A DNA stretch of 6,864 bases from Prevotellaceae bacterium UBA4336 (GTDB lineage Bacteria; Bacteroidota; Bacteroidia; Bacteroidales; Bacteroidaceae), in assembly GCA_002394305.1 (NCBI GenBank), contig DGTM01000054.1, positions 68,845 to 75,708 of the forward strand, written 5' to 3'. Positions 1-6,724 of this stretch are shown piece after piece; positions within the stretch are counted from its first letter, which is position 1; every line of letters starts with the position of its first letter. The notes beneath the pieces were generated by a model. The model made no database searches. It was not told the origin of the DNA and worked only from the letters and a program-made list of their open reading frames with translations. Made by a program: the position numbers and the translations under genes.

Positions 1-230
1 GACGAGCGTGCCGACGCCTCGAAGCGGCAGTTCTTCACCTTGAAGCCGCGGCACTCCCAGAAGACGTATTTGCCCTGGAACGTGCAGTCCTCGGCCTCGA
101 TGTTGCCACTCTCCTTGATGCTCGACTCGCCCAGGTGTATCGTCACCCTTTCCAGCCGTGCATCGTGCAATGTATAAAGCGGCCTCTCGCCGCCAAACTC
201 TTGGTCTTTTATTTCTGTCATATTATTCAT
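1..230 (-). CDS. DUF3737 family protein, N-terminal 76 residues (runs off the window)
   Basis: Reading the minus strand from the ATG at 230-228 gives 76 open codons with no stop before the window edge, so the gene is partial at its 3' end. The start reads MNNMTEIKDQEFGGERPLY, followed by the pattern 'LGESSIKES-GNIEAEDCTF-GKYVFWEC-GFKVKNCRFE'. From memory this matches the opening of DUF3737 proteins, a family of about 280 residues predicted to form a right-handed beta-helix of short repeated strands. The regularly spaced 'I-A-DCTF', 'F-V-NCRFE' strands fit that fold. There is no signal peptide, so it is probably cytoplasmic. The biochemical role of the family is not known to me. A second possible start is the Met at codon 4 (221-219). 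The gene begins 36 nt after the ettA stop, probably in the same transcription unit, with a strong hairpin in between. Confidence 0.8.
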   Translation of the reverse strand, partial: MNNMTEIKDQEFGGERPLYTLHDARLERVTIHLGESSIKESGNIEAEDCTFQGKYVFWECRGFKVKNCRFEASARS

Positions 231-234
231 GTCA

Positions 235-260
235 GACCCTCTCCAGGCAGGGAGAGGGTC
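235..260 (-). repeat. Perfect inverted repeat between ettA and the DUF3737 gene
   Basis: On the plus strand 235-244 (GACCCTCTCC) is exactly complementary to 251-260 (GGAGAGGGTC), leaving a 6-nt loop. In the minus-strand transcript the hairpin forms 6 nt after the ettA stop and ends 4 nt before the ATG of the DUF3737 gene. Its 3' arm carries the only purine-rich GGAG that could serve as a ribosome binding site. No U-run follows in the transcribed direction, so a classical intrinsic terminator is unlikely. It could be an element controlling translation of the downstream gene, an mRNA-stabilising 3' hairpin for ettA, or a REP-like repeat; the sequence alone does not decide. Confidence 0.65.
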
Positions 261-266
261 TTCTAT

Positions 267-1961
<1,695 letters not shown>

Positions 1962-1964
1962 TGG

Positions 1965-2369
1965 TTACTTCAGTTTGTCGTTGCTGAGCTTCATGGCCCT
2001 GTATGCCTGTTGCGTGGTGAGGACGGTCTTGAACTTAGCGTACCATTTGCGCAGGACAGGGGGCTCCTGCTCCTCCTGCTTCTGCTTCAGCTCGAAGAGC
2101 TTGTCGCACTGTGCGGCGGTGAGCTTCCCTCCGTCGATGGCATCCTGCAGCTCGTCCTTGAGGTCCTCGTAGGGGTCCTTCACGTCGGACAGCTCCTTGA
2201 GGAAGGCTTCGAGCATCGGTTTGAACTTGGCCTCCACGTCGCTCTTGAGTCGGAGGTTCTTCAGGACATAAGCGACACGTGCGTCGCGCTTGGGGCCAGC
2301 CTGTGCGGTGGTGGGCATGCCGACAGCCAGGCAGACGAGCATGGCTGCAATGTACGTGAAGTGTTTCAT
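1965..2369 (-). CDS. Small exported helical protein, Spy/CpxP-like in character
   Basis: The 134-aa product has a clear Sec signal peptide: MKHF, a hydrophobic stretch at about 5-18, then TTAQA with likely cleavage after Ala24. The mature part of about 110 residues is highly charged (many Lys, Glu, Asp) and predicted to be almost all helix, with a Lys/Gln/Glu-rich stretch near 90-100 and the ending 'VLRKWYAKFKTVLTTQQAYRAMKLSNDKLK'. This recalls the small periplasmic helical proteins of Bacteroidetes loosely grouped with the Spy/CpxP (LTxxQ) chaperone-like or metal-sensor proteins, where a 'KFKTVLT-QQAY' end is typical. The match is by character rather than a diagnostic motif, so no specific function is assigned. 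It starts 45 nt after the DUF4270 stop and ends 3 nt before ettA, so it is probably in their operon. No strong Shine-Dalgarno precedes the start. Confidence 0.85.
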   Translation of the reverse strand: MKHFTYIAAMLVCLAVGMPTTAQAGPKRDARVAYVLKNLRLKSDVEAKFKPMLEAFLKELSDVKDPYEDLKDELQDAIDGGKLTAAQCDKLFELKQKQEEQEPPVLRKWYAKFKTVLTTQQAYRAMKLSNDKLK

Positions 2370-2414
2370 TGTGTTTCGGTTTATTTAGGTTATGGTTGAG
2401 TGTGCGGTCTCTCC

Positions 2415-3872
2415 TTAGTTTCCGGCGAACCGGCTATAGAAGACTTGCATCTTGATGGGGCTGGCTTCGGTGCCGCGCACCAGCTTTGTGCTGCAGAGGC
2501 TCAGGTCCTGTCTGACGGAGACGAGCGTGGAGATGCCGTTGGCATCGGTCGTGGAGGAGATGGTGACCGGGACGAGTACCACGCGGTTCCAGTCGGGGTG
2601 GGCAGCCTCCCACTGCGCTTCGGTCATGCCCTGTGCTTTCATGCCGGCCACCTTCTCGTGCTGGATGTACGAGACGAGGCGGCTCAGGTTACTGAAGTCG
2701 TAGCTGTTGTAGATGGGCAGGAAGGGCGAGGTGAAGGACTGTTGCATGTCGGCCACCTGATGGTTCTCGAAGAAAGTCTTGAGATGTTGCTTGCGTACGA
2801 GCAGAAGGTTTGCCGGGATGCCGAGTGCATAGCTGTCGTTCTGTGCGTTCTCATCCTGGTTGTTGATGCGGAGCATGGTGAGTGAAGCGCGGCTGATGCT
2901 GTCGTTCTCGTGGCCGCGGAAGATGTCGTTGATGGGCAGGACGAGTTCTGTGCAGATGCCTGCCGGGGTCTTGAGCATCGTGTACTCTTCGTTGTCAATC
3001 AGTCCGGCGAGGTTGCTGCTCTCGAACTGCGTGCTCTGGATGACTTCCGGGGTTGCTGCGAAGCGGCACAGGCCCTGCATTATGGAGTCGGGATAAGCGG
3101 GGTCGGTGTAGCGGAAGTTGATGTTCATGGTGCTAACCTCTACGTTGAGCATGGTGCCGGAGCCGCCCGTGGTGCGGAAGAGGAAGCCCGGGCAGACGTT
3201 GCGGATAAAGGAGTAGGAGTCGCGGAAGAACTTCGGATTGGTGAAGTATGCCTGCATGATGTCCTCGCCGACTTCGCGTGGGAGCACGATGCGCACGTTG
3301 GTCGAATAGGACGTGCTGCTGCGCTGTGCGTCGCTGATGATGTAGTCGGTGGCTGTGAAGGCTTTCGTTGCGACGGGGCCCTTCTGCGTGTCGGCGAATT
3401 GCCAGAGGTCGGTGTTTGTGTAGAGGCTCTCGGTTTCCTTGAGCAGCTTGTCCTCGTCCGCGCTCAGGGGCCAGACTTCCACCTTCATCGGGTTGTTCTT
3501 GTCGCCGAAGGTGTCCTTGATGAAAAGTCGGATTTCCACGGAGTCGCAGAGCAAGCCGTCCGCGGCGGGAATGATGTTGGCGCGGCTGGGGAACGTGAAG
3601 TTCTCGAAGGTGTGGAACTGTGCTGCGAAGGAGGCTGTGATGGCCTCGTCCGTCTCGGGGTCGATGACCTTGCCCAGGTAGCATGTGCTGCTGCCTGCCA
3701 GCACTACGTCGTTGAGCAGGTCGTTGGAAAGGACATTGAAGTCAGCGCTTGAGCTGCTGACGGCGTCTTGCTGGGGGAAAAGGCCTAACGTGCCTGTGTC
3801 CTCTTCGCAGCTGGTGAGAAACAGTGCTGCGAGCAGAATGGCGGCAGGCCATGACCGGAAGATATGTTTCAT
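2415..3872 (-). CDS. DUF4270 family lipoprotein
   Basis: The start chosen is the ATG at 3872-3870, giving 485 aa beginning MKHIFRSWPA. It is followed by a hydrophobic segment and a lipobox LTSC ending at Cys22, a typical lipoprotein signal. The open frame extends 62 codons further upstream, but that part overlaps the preceding gene and would bury the signal peptide. Cys22 is followed by Glu-Glu-Asp; acidic residues after the cysteine are known in Bacteroidetes to send lipoproteins to the cell surface, so surface exposure is inferred. Recognisable DUF4270 features are YLGKVIDPETD (65-75), AQFHTFENFTFP (84-95) and FIRNVCPGFLFRTTGGSGTM (222-241). The remainder looks beta-rich. I know of no established function for the family. 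It begins 34 nt after the stop of the starch-synthase-like gene, an arrangement I recall from other Bacteroidales, which hints at a shared role. Confidence 0.9.
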   Translation of the reverse strand: MKHIFRSWPAAILLAALFLTSCEEDTGTLGLFPQQDAVSSSSADFNVLSNDLLNDVVLAGSSTCYLGKVIDPETDEAITASFAAQFHTFENFTFPSRANIIPAADGLLCDSVEIRLFIKDTFGDKNNPMKVEVWPLSADEDKLLKETESLYTNTDLWQFADTQKGPVATKAFTATDYIISDAQRSSTSYSTNVRIVLPREVGEDIMQAYFTNPKFFRDSYSFIRNVCPGFLFRTTGGSGTMLNVEVSTMNINFRYTDPAYPDSIMQGLCRFAATPEVIQSTQFESSNLAGLIDNEEYTMLKTPAGICTELVLPINDIFRGHENDSISRASLTMLRINNQDENAQNDSYALGIPANLLLVRKQHLKTFFENHQVADMQQSFTSPFLPIYNSYDFSNLSRLVSYIQHEKVAGMKAQGMTEAQWEAAHPDWNRVVLVPVTISSTTDANGISTLVSVRQDLSLCSTKLVRGTEASPIKMQVFYSRFAGN

Positions 3873-3906
3873 GTGATGCTGATATGCGTTGGCAGTGGGT
3901 TGTGTG

Positions 3907-4743
3907 TTACTGTGGTTCTTCAACATTTTCTCTGCCAATGTTCCAGATGTTGTCGTAGAAAGGCGGATAGGTGATGCCGAAGTCTTCTTTGCAGACCGGC
4001 TGCATGCAGGGCTTCCCGAGCCCTTCGGCAAACTTCTCGAGCTCTGGGCTGGCGGCAAGGAAGCCTACGCCGTCGGAGAACTTGATGCCGAGCTTGTTGA
4101 GCATGGGCACGAGCTTCTTTTCGCCGAGGCCGCGTGTGGCGGAGATGGTGGCATTGCGGAATGCGATGATGCCGTCCATGTTGGAGGGGATGGGGGCCGT
4201 GAGGGTTTGTGTGGAAGGGGTGTAGATGACTTTGCAGCTGCGGAACGAAGGTTCTTCGGCATATGCGGTCTTCACGTAGAGGGGAACAATGCTGCTCATC
4301 CAGCCGATGCAGTGGATGACGTCGGGTGTCCACTTCAGTTTCTTGATGGTCTCCAGCACGCCGCGGGCGAAGAAGGCAGCGCGTTCGGCATTGTCCTCGT
4401 ACTCCTTGCCGTCCTTGTTCAGCAGCATGTTGCGTTTGTCGAAGAAGTCATCATTGTCGATGAAGTAGATTTGCATCCTGGCAGCCGTGATGCTTGCCAC
4501 CTTGATGACGAGGGGGTGGTCGGTGTCGTCCACGACGATGTTCATGCCGCTCAGCCTGATGACCTCATGCAGCTGGTTGCGACGCTCGTTGATGATGCCC
4601 CATTTGGGCATGAAGGAGCGCACCTCGCGGCTTCCTTCTTGGGTAGCTTGCGGTAAATATCTGCCCATCAGAGCCATTTCCGTCTCGGGCACATAAGGCA
4701 GCATCTCTTGTGTGACAAAGAGTATCTTCTTGGCTTTAGTCAT
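3907..4743 (-). CDS. Short, degenerate starch/glycogen-synthase-like protein (GT5 N-terminal domain only)
   Basis: The 278-aa product resembles the N-terminal Rossmann domain of GT5 glycogen/starch synthases. It has KKILFVTQEMLPYV at 5-18, IYFIDNDDFFD (92-102), DNAERAAFFARGVLE (117-131) and LKWTPDVIH (136-144) at the expected spacing. Homologues are usually annotated 'glycogen/starch synthase' in Bacteroidales. Key elements are missing: the ADP-glucose-binding KTGGL motif near residue 18 is replaced by PETEM (19-23), the HDWHT-type motif reads HCIGWMS (144-150), and the whole C-terminal GT-B domain (about 200 residues in full enzymes) is absent. The frame is intact and ends cleanly, so this is a stable short form, not an obvious pseudogene. 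Synthase activity is therefore doubtful; a binding or regulatory role is possible. No signal peptide is present, so it is presumably cytoplasmic. It is the first gene of the minus-strand unit, with a good promoter just upstream. Confidence 0.85.
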   Translation of the reverse strand: MTKAKKILFVTQEMLPYVPETEMALMGRYLPQATQEGSREVRSFMPKWGIINERRNQLHEVIRLSGMNIVVDDTDHPLVIKVASITAARMQIYFIDNDDFFDKRNMLLNKDGKEYEDNAERAAFFARGVLETIKKLKWTPDVIHCIGWMSSIVPLYVKTAYAEEPSFRSCKVIYTPSTQTLTAPIPSNMDGIIAFRNATISATRGLGEKKLVPMLNKLGIKFSDGVGFLAASPELEKFAEGLGKPCMQPVCKEDFGITYPPFYDNIWNIGRENVEEPQ

Positions 4744-4766
4744 CCGTTTTGTGCATTAGAATTATG

Positions 4767-4797
4767 CAAAGGTACGACTTTTTCCCCACAAAACAAT
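4767..4797 (-). promoter_or_regulatory. Bacteroidetes-type promoter for the minus-strand unit
   Basis: On the minus strand TACCTTTG (4774-4767) is a perfect match to the Bacteroidetes -7 element TAnnTTTG. An ATTG (4797-4794) lies upstream after a 19-nt spacer, matching three of four bases of the -33 TTTG. Transcription would start a few bases downstream, leaving a leader of roughly 15-20 nt before the ATG at 4743. Confidence 0.7.
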
Positions 4798-4846
4798 GAA
4801 AAAACGCGCCTTTTCACACTTTTTAGAATAATAATGCACAAAATGC

Positions 4847-4877
4847 TTTCTTATTTCACAAAAAGTATGTTACTTTG
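4847..4877 (+). promoter_or_regulatory. Probable panC promoter
   Basis: TTACTTTG at 4870-4877 matches seven of eight positions of the Bacteroidetes -7 element TAnnTTTG. TTTC at 4847-4850, 19 nt upstream, matches three of four of the -33 TTTG. The predicted start lies near 4882-4885, leaving a short leader of about 15 nt before the panC ATG with no clear Shine-Dalgarno. Confidence 0.5.
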
Positions 4878-4897
4878 CACGATTTTCCGAATAAGAC

Positions 4898-5740
4898 ATG
4901 GAAATAATAAGAACAATCAATGAGCTGCGCGACTGTCTGGACCTGCACCGCAGGGAAGGGCACAGCATAGGCTTAGTGCCCACGATGGGTGCTCTGCATG
5001 AGGGGCATGCCTCGCTTGTGAGGAGGAGTGTCGCAGAAAACGATGTCACCGTGGTGAGCATCTTCCTCAATCCAACTCAGTTCAACGACCCGAAGGACCT
5101 GGAGCGCTATCCGCGTACCCTCGAGGCGGACTGCCGTCTGCTCGAGCAGTGTGGGGCAAGCATCGCCTTCGCGCCCAGTGTGGCAGAGGTCTATCCCGAG
5201 CCGGACACCCGGCAGTTCAGCTATCCTCCCACTGACAGCGTGATGGAGGGCGCTATGCGTCCGGGGCACTTCAATGGAGTGTGCCAGGTGGTGAGCAAGC
5301 TCTTCTCCTACGTGGAGCCGGACCGCTCCTATTTCGGCGAGAAGGACTACCAGCAGATAGCCGTCATCCGCCGTATGGTGGCCGACCTCGGCATCCGGTC
5401 GCAGATTGTGCCTTGCCCTGTCGTACGCCAGAGCGACGGCCTCGCCCTGAGCAGCCGCAACACGCTTCTCTCCGACGAGGAGCGCGTCACGGCAGCCAAC
5501 ATCTACCGCATCATGAAGGAGAGCCGCTCCCTCGGCCTCTCGGTGCAGCAGACGCACGACTATGTTGTGGACGGCATCAACGCCATCGACGGCCTGGAGG
5601 TGCAATACTTCAGCATCGTGGACGGCGACACCCTGGCGGATGTCTCTTCGTGGGACGACGCCCCGTCTGTCGTGGGCTGCATCACGGTCTTCTGCGGCAC
5701 AAAACCGATTCGTCTCATCGACCATATCAAATATAAGTAA
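4898..5740 (+). CDS. panC: Pantothenate synthetase (pantoate--beta-alanine ligase)
   Basis: The 280-aa protein has the normal family length and all the expected motifs. These are PTMGALHEGH at 28-37 (the HIGH-type nucleotide-binding motif with His34 and His37), FLNPTQF (56-62), RPGHFNGVCQVVSKLF (121-136), GEKDYQQ (147-153) and R177-xx-DGLALSSRN (180-188), equivalent to the KMSKS-like loop. It joins D-pantoate and beta-alanine with ATP, through a pantoyl-adenylate intermediate, to make pantothenate, the precursor of coenzyme A, in the cytoplasm. The ATG at 4898 is chosen because MEIIRTINELR aligns with the family N-terminus and lies just after a plausible promoter. By spot count the gene is about 60% GC. 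It is followed immediately by AT-rich repeats and, 642 nt later, by panD, which supplies its beta-alanine. No residue appears missing. Confidence 0.97.
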   Translation: MEIIRTINELRDCLDLHRREGHSIGLVPTMGALHEGHASLVRRSVAENDVTVVSIFLNPTQFNDPKDLERYPRTLEADCRLLEQCGASIAFAPSVAEVYPEPDTRQFSYPPTDSVMEGAMRPGHFNGVCQVVSKLFSYVEPDRSYFGEKDYQQIAVIRRMVADLGIRSQIVPCPVVRQSDGLALSSRNTLLSDEERVTAANIYRIMKESRSLGLSVQQTHDYVVDGINAIDGLEVQYFSIVDGDTLADVSSWDDAPSVVGCITVFCGTKPIRLIDHIKYK

Positions 5741-5850
5741 TGTACAATTTCACAATGTACAATGTACAATTTATGTACAATATAAAACAATGTACAATTT
5801 GACAATGTACAATACGCAAATAGAACTATGTACGGCGCATTACATTTGCA
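5741..5850. repeat. AT-rich repeat cluster with six TGTACAA motifs, left of the four-helix-bundle gene
   Basis: Directly after the panC stop the motif TGTACAA occurs at 5741, 5756, 5763, 5774, 5791 and 5806, often within the longer word ACAATGTACAATTT (for example 5787-5800). TGTACA is itself palindromic. The 17-mer at 5758-5774 (TACAATGTACAATTTAT) is exactly inverted at 6308-6324 and 6341-6357, on the other side of the next gene. The last 20 nt before that gene are not repetitive and contain TACATTTG (5841-5848), a perfect -7 promoter word, though no good -33 element is found upstream of it. Confidence 0.8.
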
Positions 5851-6228
5851 ATGACGAAGGAAGAAATGAGCGAGCGGCTTACGAGTTTTGCCGTGAGGAT
5901 CGTGAAAATGGTTGATTCAATGCCCAATACCGTGGCAGGGACGGCTATAGCCCGTCAGATTGTCCGTTCCGGGACGTCTCCATCAGCCAACTATCGGGCT
6001 GCTTGCTTGGCGAAGTCTGACAAGGATTTCGTGAACAAACTGAAGATGGTGGAAGAGGAATTGGACGAAACGAACCATTGGCTTGACATTCTGATGCGGA
6101 GTCAGTTGATGAATGCCAATCGTTTGCAGCCTCTTTACCAGGAAGGAAGGGAATTGGTCTGCATTATTGTGAAGTCCATTATATCGACCAAGGCCAGGTT
6201 GACTGCCGATGATGCAGCGAAGAAGTAA
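5851..6228 (+). CDS. Four-helix-bundle protein of the S23 / 23S rRNA intervening-sequence family
   Basis: The 125-aa product carries the hallmark of this family (TIGR02436-like): IARQIVRSGTSPSANYRAA at 33-51, SDKDFVNKLKMVEEELDE at 56-73 and ETNHWLDIL at 73-81. It would fold as four helices near 8-23, 29-55, 57-84 and 89-113. Relatives are encoded inside intervening sequences of 23S rRNA genes, and the related Avd protein works with diversity-generating retroelements; both form pentameric, basic, nucleic-acid-binding barrels. Here it stands alone between panC and panD with no reverse transcriptase or rRNA nearby, so its job is unknown. By hand count it is 187/378 GC (about 50%), lower than panC. 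The start is uncertain: ATG 5851 lies only 2 nt after a possible -7 box, while Met6 (ATG 5866) is preceded by AAGGA at 5857-5861. Repeats on both sides suggest insertion as a module. Confidence 0.93.
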   Translation: MTKEEMSERLTSFAVRIVKMVDSMPNTVAGTAIARQIVRSGTSPSANYRAACLAKSDKDFVNKLKMVEEELDETNHWLDILMRSQLMNANRLQPLYQEGRELVCIIVKSIISTKARLTADDAAKK

Positions 6229-6306
6229 ATGGTCGAATTGATGAATGGTTAAATGGTCAAATGCCTAAATGGACGAATGGTTAAATGGTTAAATGTTCAA
6301 ATTGAA
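6227..6306 (+). repeat. Period-8 degenerate tandem array (about 10 units, consensus RAATGGTY)
   Basis: Eight-base units run in register from 6227 to 6306: AAATGGTC, GAATTGAT, GAATGGTT, AAATGGTC, AAATGCCT, AAATGGAC, GAATGGTT, AAATGGTT, AAATGTTC, AAATTGAA. The first unit overlaps the last two bases of the TAA stop of the four-helix-bundle gene. The array leads straight into the 33-bp tandem repeat. It has no coding potential: every frame is soon closed or lacks a plausible gene. Confidence 0.85.
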
Positions 6307-6378
6307 AATAAATTGTACATTGTAAATTGCTAAATTGTAAATAAATTGTACATTGTAAATTGCTAAATTGTAAATAAA
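6306..6378 (+). repeat. 33-bp tandem repeat, 2.2 copies, upstream of panD
   Basis: The unit at 6306-6338 is repeated without a single change at 6339-6371, and the first seven bases (AAATAAA) begin a third copy at 6372-6378. Each full copy contains AAATTGTACATTGTA, the reverse complement of the TGTACAA cluster left of the four-helix-bundle gene, so the gene is bracketed by inverted repeats. The array ends 4 nt before the panD ATG and so forms its leader, which has no Shine-Dalgarno but is A/T-rich as is common in Bacteroidetes. The identity of the copies suggests recent duplication. Confidence 0.9.
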
Positions 6379-6382
6379 CAAG

Positions 6383-6724
6383 ATGTTGATAGAAGTACTG
6401 AAGTCTAAGCTGCATTGTGTCACTGTCACCGAGGCGAATCTCCATTACATGGGCAGCATCACCATCGACGAGGATCTGATGGATGCCGCTGGCCTCATTG
6501 CCGGTGAAAAGGTGCAGGTGGTGAACAACAACAACGGCGAGCGCTTCGAGACCTACGTCATCCGGGGCGAACGCGGCACGGGTTGCATCTGTCTCAATGG
6601 CGCAGCGGCGCGGAAAGCCCTGGTGGGCGACACCGTCATCATTATCTCCTATGCTCTCATGGACTTCGAGGAGGCTCGCTCCTTCCAGCCCAAGGTCGTC
6701 TTCCCGAAAGGCAACAGGGTTTAG
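6383..6724 (+). CDS. panD: Aspartate 1-decarboxylase (pyruvoyl enzyme)
   Basis: The 113-aa product is close in length to known PanD proenzymes. It keeps the self-cleavage site Gly24-Ser25 in HYMGS (21-25), where Ser25 becomes the pyruvoyl cofactor. It also keeps residues that in E. coli line the active site at the same numbers: Lys9, Tyr22, Arg54, Tyr58 and Asn72. The NGAAAR motif (72-77) and GDTVIIISYALM (82-93) are typical. The enzyme decarboxylates L-aspartate to beta-alanine, the partner substrate of PanC, in the cytoplasm; the mature form is a tetramer of cleaved alpha and beta chains. In many Bacteroidales panC and panD lie next to each other; here a 642-bp repeat-flanked module separates them. 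Co-transcription from the panC promoter is still possible as no terminator is evident in between. Its GC content is close to that of panC. Confidence 0.97.
   Translation: MLIEVLKSKLHCVTVTEANLHYMGSITIDEDLMDAAGLIAGEKVQVVNNNNGERFETYVIRGERGTGCICLNGAAARKALVGDTVIIISYALMDFEEARSFQPKVVFPKGNRV

Larger units (their letters stand above)
4744..4897. promoter_or_regulatory. Divergent intergenic region with a 12-bp inverted repeat
   Basis: This AT-rich region separates the two divergent transcription units. TTTTGTGCATTA at 4747-4758 and its exact reverse complement TAATGCACAAAA at 4832-4843 form a 12-bp inverted repeat 73 nt apart. The left copy sits in the leader of the starch-synthase-like gene, the right copy just upstream of the proposed panC -33 element. 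It could be a pair of binding sites for one regulator, or chance in AT-rich DNA. Nothing resembling a small protein gene is seen. Confidence 0.45.

Noticed and set aside
3873..4058. A 62-residue N-terminal extension of the DUF4270 protein
   Set aside because: It would overlap the upstream gene and place the signal peptide and lipobox inside the protein. The MKHIF start gives a standard lipoprotein signal.
2910..4656. Long plus-strand frames at 2910-3752 and 3889-4656
   Set aside because: Both lie opposite the DUF4270 and GT5-like genes, have biased composition and no family resemblance, and cross the real gene boundaries.
4870..5070. Minus-strand 66-codon frame opposite the panC start
   Set aside because: It is antisense to the conserved panC N-terminus, with no resemblance to a known family and no promoter or ribosome binding site in support.
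5851..6228. Diversity-generating retroelement accessory gene (avd)
   Set aside because: The fold family is related, but there is no reverse transcriptase, template repeat or variable repeat in the window.
5741..6378. CRISPR array
   Set aside because: The repeats are short, AT-rich and irregular, without unique spacers of even length, and no cas gene is present.
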